Part shown: positions 13,921 through 20,466 of the stretch, piece after piece
How positions within the stretch are numbered: position 1 is the stretch's first letter
How the letters are laid out: every line of letters starts with the position of its first letter
IMG/VR virus record: IMGVR_UViG_3300029448_000277
Location: 1 to 29,536 of that record
Source of the DNA: a virus
Reading direction: 5' to 3' (one strand)
Length of the DNA: 29,536 nt
The notes under the pieces: generated by a model
Database searches by the model: none
What the model saw: the letters and a program-made list of their open reading frames with translations, nothing else
Told to the model about the DNA's origin: nothing
Translations under genes and position numbers: made by a program

Positions 13921-14065
13921 ATATGTAACTAAATCTATATGGGAGTTAGTTACTGGATGGAAACAAGCAGGTAATTTTATGACTAGAATTAGTATTTCTG
14001 GTGAGTATAAAACTAACAATGGAATGTTTAATGGCAAACCATATATTAATGAGAAAACACACTAA
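13901..14065 (+). CDS. Small basic early protein, unknown
   Basis: 54 residues: MKLKKNKYVTKSIWELVTGWKQAGNFMTRISISGEYKT, then NGMFNGKPYINEKTH. Basic N-terminus, an aromatic helix and a short beta pair. No motif recognised. It overlaps both neighbours by about 17-20 bases, as is usual for this operon. Confidence 0.5.
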   Translation: MKLKKNKYVTKSIWELVTGWKQAGNFMTRISISGEYKTNNGMFNGKPYINEKTH

Positions 14066-14312
14066 AATATATATAAAATATTTTGACTATATTGCAGATG
14101 ATTTTATTCCTTGTGAAATTTGCAATAGTAAAGCAGTAGATATTCATCATATTAAATCTAGGGGTATGGGTGGTTCTAATAAGGATAAAATCGAAAACCT
14201 TATGGCAGTTTGTAGAAAATGCCACATTAATTATGGCGATAAAAAAAAGCATCTGGACTGGTTACAAAAAGTCCACAACAAAAAAATCAAAGAACAATCA
14301 ACCAGAATATGA
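14049..14312 (+). CDS. HNH endonuclease
   Basis: 87 residues from the ATG at 14049; a GTG 48 bases upstream would add residues that lie in the previous gene. The HNH beta-beta-alpha metal site is clear: CEIC (22-25) and CRKCH (55-59) hold a structural zinc, and DIHHIKSRGMGG (31-42) with Asn50 forms the catalytic part. Such small HNH enzymes cut DNA and in tailed phages either support packaging, act as homing enzymes or resolve recombination products. The gene is in the replication region and not beside terminase, so a replication or recombination role is favoured. It overlaps the VRR-NUC gene by 80 bases. Confidence 0.85.
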   Translation: MRKHTKIYIKYFDYIADDFIPCEICNSKAVDIHHIKSRGMGGSNKDKIENLMAVCRKCHINYGDKKKHLDWLQKVHNKKIKEQSTRI

Positions 14313-14634
14313 GTTGCAAAAAGCCATTTGCAGGTATTTAGATATAAAACATAATAAAATTTTTTATAATGGTTCAGCAGGTGGTATGCGAACATTTTTA
14401 TCAGTTGCAATAAGAATGAAAGCAACTGGTTATCAAGCAGGGTTTCCAGACTTATTTATTTATGAACCTAGAAATGGTTATCATGGACTAGCAATAGAGT
14501 TAAAAGTAAAAGGTAACTATGCAAGTGATAAACAAAAAAAAATCATAAAAACTTTAAATGATAAAGGTTATAAAGCAGAAATATGTACTGGTTTAGATGA
14601 AGCAATAGATACAATAGACAATTACCTAAATTAG
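14233..14634 (+). CDS. VRR-NUC domain nuclease
   Basis: 133 residues from the ATG at 14233, which gives an 80-base overlap with the HNH gene in another frame; an earlier ATG at 14170 would make it deeper still. The VRR-NUC pattern (a PD-(D/E)xK type) is visible: Glu26 in EYELQKAICRYLD, GSAGGMRTF, GYQAGFPDLFIY with Asp73, AIELK with Glu89 and Lys91, then DKQKKII with Gln101. Phage VRR-NUC enzymes are stand-alone Holliday-junction or flap nucleases. With the adjacent HNH enzyme it probably processes replication and recombination intermediates before packaging. Confidence 0.85.
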   Translation: MAIKKSIWTGYKKSTTKKSKNNQPEYELQKAICRYLDIKHNKIFYNGSAGGMRTFLSVAIRMKATGYQAGFPDLFIYEPRNGYHGLAIELKVKGNYASDKQKKIIKTLNDKGYKAEICTGLDEAIDTIDNYLN

Positions 14635-14639
14635 CAATT

Positions 14640-14801
14640 ATGATACCAAAACCTAAAAATAAAGAACTAAATAAGAATTTTATTAATAGGTGCATGGTAG
14701 ATGATTATATGATTAAAACATATAAAAATATAAATCAAAGATTAGCAGTATGTTCAAGTAGGCTAAAGTTCAAGCCTAAAAAACAAGATGAAAAAATATA
14801 G
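14640..14801 (+). CDS. Small protein with FxxRCMxDxxM ... QRxAVC motif
   Basis: 53 residues: MIPKPKNKELNKNFINRCM, then VDDYMIKTYKNINQRLAVC and a basic end. The pattern Phe-x-x-Arg-Cys-Met-x-Asp-x-x-Met ... Gln-Arg-x-Ala-x-Cys matches a short module I know as part of larger phage head-morphogenesis proteins; here it is free-standing between a nuclease and a sigma factor. Two cysteines could bind metal. It overlaps the sigma gene by 14 bases. The identity of the motif is from memory and should be treated as tentative. Confidence 0.55.
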   Translation: MIPKPKNKELNKNFINRCMVDDYMIKTYKNINQRLAVCSSRLKFKPKKQDEKI

Positions 14802-15309
14802 TGTAGTTGAAATTTTATATAAAGATTATGATAAACTTGTACGCTTTGCAGTATCGTTATTAAAGAATAAAAGTTTAGCAGAAGATGTAGTGCAGGATGT
14901 TTTTTTGCAATTAATATCAAGTAATTCAAATCATTTAGTTTGGATATATGGAAATGGAAAAGGATTAAGTTATTTGAATAAAATTATAGCAGTAAGGTGT
15001 TTATCAAAAAAATCAAAGTTTTATAAAGAACAAATATTATATCAAAAAAATAAATTACCTACTAGCGAAAGTGAGTTAGAGTATTTATATAATAAAACAA
15101 ATTTAGAACAAACAATAGTTGATAAAAAACTTTTAAAAAAAATACATTTAATTGTAAATACTTTTGACGAATACGAAAAAAATTTATTCTTATTATATTA
15201 TGAAAGTGAAATGACTTACAAAGAATTATCAGAAGAAATAGGAATACCTAAAATATCTATTTATAATACTGTTAGAAAGGTTACAAAAAAAATTAAAGAA
15301 TTAATATGA
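14788..15309 (+). CDS. ECF-type RNA polymerase sigma factor
   Basis: 173 residues with the two-domain layout of ECF sigma factors. Region 2 includes LYKDYDKLVRFAVSLLKN and AEDVVQDVFLQL (31-42), the core-polymerase contact with its typical Ala-Glu-Asp-(x)2-Gln-Asp-x-Phe. Region 4 (about 125-173) includes EYEKNLFLLYYESEMTYKELSEEIGIPK, where MTYKELSEEIGIPKISIYNTVRKV forms the helix-turn-helix that reads the -35-type element. No anti-sigma gene is beside it. A phage-encoded sigma factor at the end of the early block suggests that it switches host polymerase to the late genes, for example at the shared TTTGTAT elements. Its start overlaps the previous stop and its end overlaps the next gene by 4 bases. 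Confidence 0.85.
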   Translation: MKKYSVVEILYKDYDKLVRFAVSLLKNKSLAEDVVQDVFLQLISSNSNHLVWIYGNGKGLSYLNKIIAVRCLSKKSKFYKEQILYQKNKLPTSESELEYLYNKTNLEQTIVDKKLLKKIHLIVNTFDEYEKNLFLLYYESEMTYKELSEEIGIPKISIYNTVRKVTKKIKELI

Positions 15310-15707
15310 TATTTTCATCTACTACATTAGCAAGTGATAGAATTGCTATTTGTGAATCATGTAAACATTTTAGAAAAACAACTAGGACTTGTGGCACACC
15401 AGTAAAGGGAAACAAGATTGGTAAGAAAAGATTATGTGGTTGTTTTATGGATATTAAGACAACACTAAAATTTGCTAGTTGTCCAATGAATAAATGGGAT
15501 GGATTGCAAATAACACACAAAGAATATTTAGAGGTAAAAGAATTATTAGATTCTACTAAAACCAGTATAACAAGCATTCAGCAACAACAATTAAGATTTT
15601 ACGGAGAAAAGTATTTAGGTATTAAAATACAAAGTAGCAGTTGTGCGCCTTGTGTAAAAAATAATTTAAACAGATTACAACAAATAATTAATGAATATGA
15701 AAAATGA
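15306..15707 (+). CDS. Cysteine-rich zinc-binding protein, unknown role
   Basis: 133 residues. The N-terminal 65 residues carry a zinc-ribbon-like pattern: ICESCKHF (15-22), then TCGTP, RLCGCFMDIK and ASCPMNKWDG. I know this arrangement (two CxxC-like knuckles followed by CGCxMxIK and CPxxKW) from phage and host proteins of unknown role. The C-terminal half is helical with a second SCAPCVKN pair near residues 113-120. It starts in the sigma stop codon (ATGA), so it may work with the sigma factor, for instance as an anti-sigma or co-regulator, but this is only from position. Confidence 0.6.
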   Translation: MIFSSTTLASDRIAICESCKHFRKTTRTCGTPVKGNKIGKKRLCGCFMDIKTTLKFASCPMNKWDGLQITHKEYLEVKELLDSTKTSITSIQQQQLRFYGEKYLGIKIQSSSCAPCVKNNLNRLQQIINEYEK

Positions 15708-16401
15708 AAAAAAATATACTGAAGAAGATTTAAAAGAAAAACTAGTTAAAATAGTAGAATATCCAAACGGCACTTACGAAATACATACTGAAAAACTAAT
15801 ACTTAGAGATTCACCAAAAGTAAATAAATCTAATCCTAGAGTAATTAAAGATGCTGATTTTAAAAAGTTAGTTAAATCAATAAAGGAGTTCCCAGAAATG
15901 CTAGAGTTAAGACCTATTGTGGTTGATGAAGATGGAATAATTTTAGGTGGTAACATGAGGTATCAAGCCTGCATAGAAGCAGGAATAAAAGAAAAAGATA
16001 TACCAAAACAAGTTGCAAAGGGGTTTACGGATGCGCAAAAGAAAGAGTTTATAATAAAAGACAATGCTAGTTCTGGAGAATGGGATTGGGATATTCTTGC
16101 AAACGAGTGGGACACAAAAGAATTAAACGAATGGGGTGTACAGGTTTGGCAAAATATGGATGATATTGTTGATTCAGTAAATAAAGGTGATGAATTTTCT
16201 GAATGGGTAGGTATGCCTGAATTTGAATCAAAGGAAGAACCATTTAAGATTGTTGTTAGTTTTTTAAATGAAAAAGATAGAGATGCTTTTGTAAATGAAA
16301 AAGATATGCAAGTTTCTTTAGCAAAAGAGGGTTCAAGAACTTGGAGTACAACTTATCCATTTAAAGAAAGAGAGGACATAAAATCATTACGATATGAATA
16401 A
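15691..16401 (+). CDS. ParB/Srx-fold N-terminal domain protein
   Basis: 236 residues. Residues about 40-115 form a ParB-like nuclease/NTP-binding domain: NPRVIKDADFKKLVKSIKEF, RPIVVDEDGIILGGNMRYQA with the typical GGNMRY box at 86-91, and IPKQVAKGFTDAQKKEFIIKDN. In phages this domain is often paired with DNA methylase or modification genes and not with partition genes. A C-terminal part (DWDILANEWDTKELNEWGVQVW; then FKIVVSFLNEKDRDAFV) resembles the tail of such methylase-associated proteins. No ParA is present. It stands directly before the glycosyltransferase module, which supports a link to DNA modification. It starts 17 bases inside the previous gene. Confidence 0.75.
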   Translation: MNMKNEKKYTEEDLKEKLVKIVEYPNGTYEIHTEKLILRDSPKVNKSNPRVIKDADFKKLVKSIKEFPEMLELRPIVVDEDGIILGGNMRYQACIEAGIKEKDIPKQVAKGFTDAQKKEFIIKDNASSGEWDWDILANEWDTKELNEWGVQVWQNMDDIVDSVNKGDEFSEWVGMPEFESKEEPFKIVVSFLNEKDRDAFVNEKDMQVSLAKEGSRTWSTTYPFKEREDIKSLRYE

Positions 16402-16456
16402 AATACCAAAACGATTTATTAGAATTTGGTTAGGCAAAAAACCAATGCCAATATAA
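16394..16456 (+). pseudogene. 20-codon relic of a sugar-binding (GT32-like) glycosyltransferase
   Basis: An ATG at 16394, overlapping the ParB-like stop by 8 bases, opens a frame of only 20 residues: IPKRFIRIWLGKKPMP follows the first two residues. This matches the very start of glycosyltransferases with a DXD sugar-binding region (typical opening Ile-Pro-Lys-x-Ile-His-x-Ile-Trp-x-Gly-x-Lys-Pro-Met-Pro). The stop follows at once, and its last base is the first base of the next ATG (TAATG). It looks like the remnant of a full gene removed by deletion, or a leader kept for translational coupling. The decay call depends on recognising this short pattern. Confidence 0.55.
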
Positions 16457-17337
16457 TGAAGACGCATTATCCAATATATATAGTTTCAAAAGGTAGGCAC
16501 GAAAATCCTATGACTGCAAATATGTTTAAGCAAGAAAATTTGGATTTTAAAATAGTAGTTGAGCCACAAGAATATGATTTGTATTGCGAATCAGTTGGTA
16601 AGGAATATGTATTGGAATTGCCATTTGCCAATTTAGGTGTTGGTTCATTTCCTGCAAGAAACTTTTGTTGGGAAGATAGTATTAAGAATGGCTTTGATAG
16701 GCATTGGGTGTTTGATGATAATATATCTAAAATACGCAGAATAAATAAAGGCAGAAAAATATCTTGTAATGCCAAAAAAGCAATAGAAACATTAGAAGAA
16801 TTTACAGACAGATATAGTAATGTTGGAATAACTGCATTTAATTATACCAATTTTGTAGTCGCAGGTAGTTCAGACAAAAAACCATTTTATATAAATACGC
16901 ATTGTTATAGTGCTATGCTTATGAAAAATGATATGGATTGTAGATGGCGAATGAAGTACAATGAGGATGTGGACTTATGCTTACAAGTATTGAATAAAAG
17001 ATTATGTACTCTAAATTTTAATGCGTTCACAGTAGATAAAACAAGTACAACGGCTAAGATGAAAGGTGGAAATCAAACAGAATTGTATAAGGGTAATGCC
17101 TATGAAATGAAAGTTCTTAAAGCACGAAGCCTTGAAAAAATATGGCCTAAGTATTGTTCGACTATTATAAGATTTAAAAGACCACATCATTGGGTGAATT
17201 GGGCAAAGTTTAAACACGGATTGATACACAGAAAGAATATTGACTTTAATAAACTAAAAACCAATAAATTTAAACTAAAGCAAATTGATAAAATAAAAAG
17301 TAAGTCGTTAAAAAAATTCTTTAAAGAAACAAAATGA
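16456..17337 (+). CDS. Glycosyltransferase, TET-associated (TAGT-like) family
   Basis: 293 residues from the ATG at 16456; an in-frame TTG 30 bases upstream lies in the relic. The pattern is that of the phage GT-A-fold enzymes described as GREB/TET-associated glycosyltransferases: YIVSKGRHENPMT (8-20), FKIVVEPQEYDLY, PFANLGVGSFPARNFCWEDS (56-75), HWVFDDNI (83-90; Asp-Asp metal/sugar-nucleotide site), a hydrophobic core, and MKYNEDVDLCLQVL (167-179; catalytic-side acid). Family members attach sugars to modified DNA bases. No TET/JBP oxygenase, deoxycytidylate hydroxymethylase or similar base-making gene is visible, so the acceptor here is unknown; a virion protein or a host-made base is possible. 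It overlaps the epimerase by 4 bases. Confidence 0.7.
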   Translation: MKTHYPIYIVSKGRHENPMTANMFKQENLDFKIVVEPQEYDLYCESVGKEYVLELPFANLGVGSFPARNFCWEDSIKNGFDRHWVFDDNISKIRRINKGRKISCNAKKAIETLEEFTDRYSNVGITAFNYTNFVVAGSSDKKPFYINTHCYSAMLMKNDMDCRWRMKYNEDVDLCLQVLNKRLCTLNFNAFTVDKTSTTAKMKGGNQTELYKGNAYEMKVLKARSLEKIWPKYCSTIIRFKRPHHWVNWAKFKHGLIHRKNIDFNKLKTNKFKLKQIDKIKSKSLKKFFKETK

Positions 17338-18185
17338 AAGTATTAGTTACAGGTGGTGCAGGTTTTGTTGGTTCAAATCTAATAAAGCATTTAAAAGAAA
17401 ATACAGATTACCAAATAACATCTATTGATAATTATTTTACTGGTGATGAAAAAAATCATATTGAGGGTATAAAGTATTTTATAGGAAATGCAGGAGATAG
17501 GATTCAAAATATTGAAAAACAAGATATAGTATTTCATTTTGCAGAGTATTCAAGAGTTGTGCCATCGTTTAAGGATATTGATTATTTAACAAAAACAAAT
17601 TTATATGGTACTGCAAGGGTAATAGAACAATGTAAACAATGGGATGCCAAACTTATATATTCTGCATCAAGTTCTAAATTTGGTGGTAATGAAAACCTTA
17701 GTCCTTATTCTTGGGTAAAAGCCAAAATGGTGGAGATGATAAAAAACTATGGTGTATGGTACGGACTAATATACGAGATTTGCTATTTCTATAATGTGTA
17801 CGGAAAGAACCAAATTATGAAAGGGGATTATGCAACTGTGATAGGAATCTTTGAAAGGTTATATAAAGAAAACAAACCATTAACAATATATGGAGATGGT
17901 ATGCAAACAAGGCAATTTACTCACATTAATGATTTGGTAAATGGTATTTCCAAAGTTATAGATATGGACTATAACGAGGAATGGTATTTAAGTTCTGAAC
18001 AAGAACATACAATAAATGAAATAGCAGATATGTTTATGCACCCTAAAAAATACATAAAAGCCAAAAAAGGTGAAAGAATAACGGCAGTAATACCAAAGAA
18101 TAATACTAAAGAATTATTGGATTGGAAAATAGAATATAAAATAAGAGATTGGATTGAAAACATAATACACAATGAACAAAACTGA
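17334..18185 (+). CDS. NAD-dependent nucleotide-sugar epimerase/dehydratase
   Basis: 283 residues, extended short-chain dehydrogenase type. The Rossmann motif GGAGFVGSNL is at 7-16; VFHFAEYSRV replaces the usual xHLAA motif; the catalytic Ser region is SASSSKFGG (110-118); and the Tyr-x-x-x-Lys motif is YSWVK (Tyr125, Lys129). Further typical segments are YFYNVYGKNQ, LTIYGDGMQTRQFTHINDLVNGI and a C-terminal substrate part. These enzymes convert UDP- or GDP-sugars, for example UDP-glucose to UDP-galactose. The Lys-Phe in place of Val-Tyr after the serine block is unusual, but the triad is intact. It overlaps the glycosyltransferase (ATGA) and very likely makes its donor sugar. It could also serve host-surface polysaccharides. 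Confidence 0.85.
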   Translation: MKVLVTGGAGFVGSNLIKHLKENTDYQITSIDNYFTGDEKNHIEGIKYFIGNAGDRIQNIEKQDIVFHFAEYSRVVPSFKDIDYLTKTNLYGTARVIEQCKQWDAKLIYSASSSKFGGNENLSPYSWVKAKMVEMIKNYGVWYGLIYEICYFYNVYGKNQIMKGDYATVIGIFERLYKENKPLTIYGDGMQTRQFTHINDLVNGISKVIDMDYNEEWYLSSEQEHTINEIADMFMHPKKYIKAKKGERITAVIPKNNTKELLDWKIEYKIRDWIENIIHNEQN

Positions 18186-18534
18186 ACAACATAAAAAAGC
18201 AATTCTTGAAGCACTTGAAAAATCTCTAGGTATTGTTACAACGGCTTGCAAGAAAGTAGGGATAGGTAGAACACAATATTATAATTGGCTAAAAGAAGAT
18301 GTAGAATTTGCAGAAAGAGTTAAAGATATATCTAATATAGCATTAGACTTTGCAGAAAGTAAGTTACATGAACAAATAGCAGATAAAAATACATCAGCAA
18401 CTATATTTTTCTTAAAGACTAAGGGTAAAGGTAGGGGTTATATAGAAAGAAGTGAGGTTGATGTTTCCACAGATGATAGAATAAAAATAGAAATTACGCC
18501 TTTTGAAGAAACAGAGGATAACATTATTTCCTAA
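18172..18534 (+). CDS. terS: Terminase small subunit
   Basis: 120 residues immediately before the large subunit (32-base overlap). The N-terminal half is a helix-turn-helix typical of small terminases: ILEALEKSLGIVTTACKKVGIGRTQYYNWLKEDVEFAERVKDI, followed by an oligomerisation helix (DFAESKLHEQIADKNTSATIFFLKTKGKGRGY) and an acidic C-terminus (ITPFEETEDN). It would recognise the packaging start on phage DNA and load the motor. It starts 14 bases inside the epimerase gene, which ties the sugar genes to the packaging unit. Confidence 0.85.
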   Translation: MNKTEQHKKAILEALEKSLGIVTTACKKVGIGRTQYYNWLKEDVEFAERVKDISNIALDFAESKLHEQIADKNTSATIFFLKTKGKGRGYIERSEVDVSTDDRIKIEITPFEETEDNIIS

Positions 18535-19822
18535 ACAGATAGAGTGTTTTAAATATTTAGAAGATAATCATACATCAGAAGTTTTATTTGGTGGTGGTGC
18601 AGGAGGCTCTAAAACATTTACTGGTTGTTTGTGGCAAATTACAAGGAGATTAAAATACCCAAACACAAGGAGTGTAATAGGTAGGTCAAAGTTAAAAAAC
18701 CTTAAAAGCACAACATTAAATACATTTTGGGAAGTAGCAATAAATTATTGTGGTTTAAAACCAAACAGAGATTTTCAATATAATGCTAATGGTTTTAAAA
18801 TTAGTTTCTATAATGGTTCTGAAATTTATTTAAAAGACTTATTTCTATTTCCATCAGACCCAGAATTTACAAGTTTAGGTGGTTTAGAAATAACAGATTG
18901 CTTTGTAGATGAATGTGCAGAAGTAACAGAAAAAGCAGTAAACATTTTAAATTCTAGGATAAGATATAAATTGGATGAGTTTAATCTAATACCTAAAACA
19001 CTACTTACTTGTAATCCATCTAAAGGGTGGTTATATACACAATTCTATAAACCTGCCTTAACAAATGATTTACCAGAACATAAAAAGTTTATTAAATCTT
19101 TAGTTACAGATAACAAAGCAATATCTAAACACTACATTACACAACTAGGAAAACTAGATAAAATAAGTAAAGAAAGATTATTGTTTGGAAATTGGGAATA
19201 TAATAGTGATGATGCTTTACTATTTGATTATGATGCTTTGCTAGATATATTTACTAATGAATATGTAGAAGAAGGAATAAAAGTAATTACCTGCGATGTA
19301 GCGAGGTTTGGAGATGATAAGACAATTATATGTCAATGGAATGGCTTAATATTAGAAAAAATAGTTAAGCATGACAAAAGTAGTGTTTTACAAATAGTTC
19401 AAGATATTAAAGAAATGTGCATAAAACATAGCATACCAAATAGTAAAATAGTTATAGACCAAGATGGTGTAGGCGGGGGAGTTGTAGATTATCTTTCTGG
19501 GAGTATAGGTTTTGTAAACGGAGGAAAAGCACTTAAAGGAGATAACTATCAAAACTTAAAAACACAATGTTTTTATAAATTAGCAGAATTAGTAAATACT
19601 GGTAAAATATATATATTAGATAATCAATATAAAGATTCTATAATATCAGAACTTGAAATAGTAAAAAGAGATAAAGTTGACAAGGATAGTCAAAAACTAG
19701 CAATAGAAGGAAAAGAAATACAAAAACAAAAACTAGGTCATTCTCCAGACTTTGCTGATGCAATTATGATGAGAATGTGGTTTGAGTGTAAAGGCAACTA
19801 TGGGGACTATGCAGTAATTTAA
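18503..19822 (+). CDS. terL: Terminase large subunit (packaging ATPase and nuclease)
   Basis: 439 residues from a TTG at 18503; no ATG lies near the conserved N-terminus (LFPKQIECFKYLED). The ATPase has Walker A GGGAGGSKT (30-38), Walker B ITDCFVDECAE with Asp136 and Glu137, and coupling motif LLTCNPS (167-173). The RNase H-type nuclease has Asp265 in ITCDVARFGDDKT, Asp319 in IVIDQDGVGGG and Asp416/Asp419 in SPDFADAIM, so both activities should be intact. The enzyme drives DNA into the prohead through the portal and cuts it. Length is typical. The 35-base gap after it contains a promoter-like box, and tail genes follow where portal and head genes would normally be. Confidence 0.93.
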   Translation: MKKQRITLFPKQIECFKYLEDNHTSEVLFGGGAGGSKTFTGCLWQITRRLKYPNTRSVIGRSKLKNLKSTTLNTFWEVAINYCGLKPNRDFQYNANGFKISFYNGSEIYLKDLFLFPSDPEFTSLGGLEITDCFVDECAEVTEKAVNILNSRIRYKLDEFNLIPKTLLTCNPSKGWLYTQFYKPALTNDLPEHKKFIKSLVTDNKAISKHYITQLGKLDKISKERLLFGNWEYNSDDALLFDYDALLDIFTNEYVEEGIKVITCDVARFGDDKTIICQWNGLILEKIVKHDKSSVLQIVQDIKEMCIKHSIPNSKIVIDQDGVGGGVVDYLSGSIGFVNGGKALKGDNYQNLKTQCFYKLAELVNTGKIYILDNQYKDSIISELEIVKRDKVDKDSQKLAIEGKEIQKQKLGHSPDFADAIMMRMWFECKGNYGDYAVI

Positions 19823-19839
19823 TAACTTTAATATAAAAT

Positions 19840-19850
19840 AACCTTTGTAT
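19840..19850 (+). promoter_or_regulatory. Candidate tail-operon promoter element
   Basis: AACCTTTGTAT in the 35-base gap before the tail chaperone gene resembles the -7 box TAnnTTTG at seven of eight positions and shares TTTGTAT with the elements at 1459 and 10246. The ATG is only 11 bases downstream of the box, so a transcript from here would have a leader of a few bases at most. Confidence 0.35.
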
Positions 19851-19857
19851 AAATAGG

Positions 19858-20466
19858 ATGGCAGAACAAATAGAAATAATTGTACCAACTAATTGGCAGG
19901 ATGTTACATTAAAATCATATCAAAAATATGTTTCTAAAATAGGAGACTTAAAAAAAGATGATGAAATTATAATACATTCTATAAGTTCGCTTTGTAATAT
20001 ACCACTAAAAGTGGTTAAATTGCTTAAAGTAAATGACATTAAAACCATATACAAAAACCTATCTAAACTTATATCATTACCGATTAACAAGCAAGTAATA
20101 AATAAGATTGAATTAAATGGAGTTAGATATGGCTTTCACCCTAGTTTAGATGAATTGACAATGGGAGAATTTGTAGATTTAGATGAATATAGTAAAGAAG
20201 GTGTTGATGGTTTACATTACATTTTATCAATACTATATAGGCCAATCATAGAAGAAGAAGGAAGTTTGTATAAAATAGAACCATATACTGACCATCATAT
20301 TAATAACGCTAAACACTTTGAGAATTTAAGTATAGACACAATAAACGGAGTGATGGTTTTTTTTTACAATTTAGGAAGCAAGTGTCTAATGAGTTCGCAA
20401 AACTTTTTGCAAAGACTGGTGGAAAACCAAGCGCAAGAAGTCAGTACGGATGGTTTAGTATCATAG
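19858..20466 (+). CDS. Tail assembly chaperone, gpG-like
   Basis: 202 residues in frame. Beta/alpha N-terminus (IEIIVPTNWQDVTLKSYQKYVSK), then helices, then HPSLDELTMGEFVDLDEYS, LHYILSILYRPI and a helical end VMVFFYNLGSKCLMSSQNFLQRL. This layout (a helical protein of about 200 residues with a LTMGEFVDLDEY segment and a ILYRP motif) is that of the first tail assembly chaperone in Bacteroidetes siphophages. It does not enter the virion but helps load tube subunits on the tape measure. A run of nine T near codons 167-169 and the -1 frame downstream make it the gpG half of a gpG/gpGT pair. Confidence 0.75.
   Translation: MAEQIEIIVPTNWQDVTLKSYQKYVSKIGDLKKDDEIIIHSISSLCNIPLKVVKLLKVNDIKTIYKNLSKLISLPINKQVINKIELNGVRYGFHPSLDELTMGEFVDLDEYSKEGVDGLHYILSILYRPIIEEEGSLYKIEPYTDHHINNAKHFENLSIDTINGVMVFFYNLGSKCLMSSQNFLQRLVENQAQEVSTDGLVS
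20356..20366 (+). promoter_or_regulatory. Slippery site for -1 frameshift (T9 run)
   Basis: The gpG frame reads GTT TTT TTT TAC over 20356-20367, so P- and A-site tRNAs can slip one base back onto TTT TTT without mispairing. The -1 frame is open from 20322 to the stop at 20586-20588, so a slip here gives a fusion. The overlap of frames, the position near the gpG end and the absence of a separate ATG for the second frame match lambda gpG-T biology. Confidence 0.7.

Noticed and set aside
14001-14048. GTG start at 14001 for the HNH gene
   Set aside because: The 16 additional residues lie in the previous gene and do not resemble the family; the ATG at 14049 gives the usual N-terminus.
15691-16401. 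Plasmid-type partition (ParB) function
   Set aside because: No ParA, no parS-like repeats and a methylase-associated style C-terminus; partition is unlikely.
20357-20365. T9 run as a sequencing error splitting one gene
   Set aside because: The gpG/gpT pair with a -1 frame change at a T-run is a conserved siphophage feature, and both frames carry sensible protein sequence; kept as programmed frameshift, although read-level check is worthwhile.
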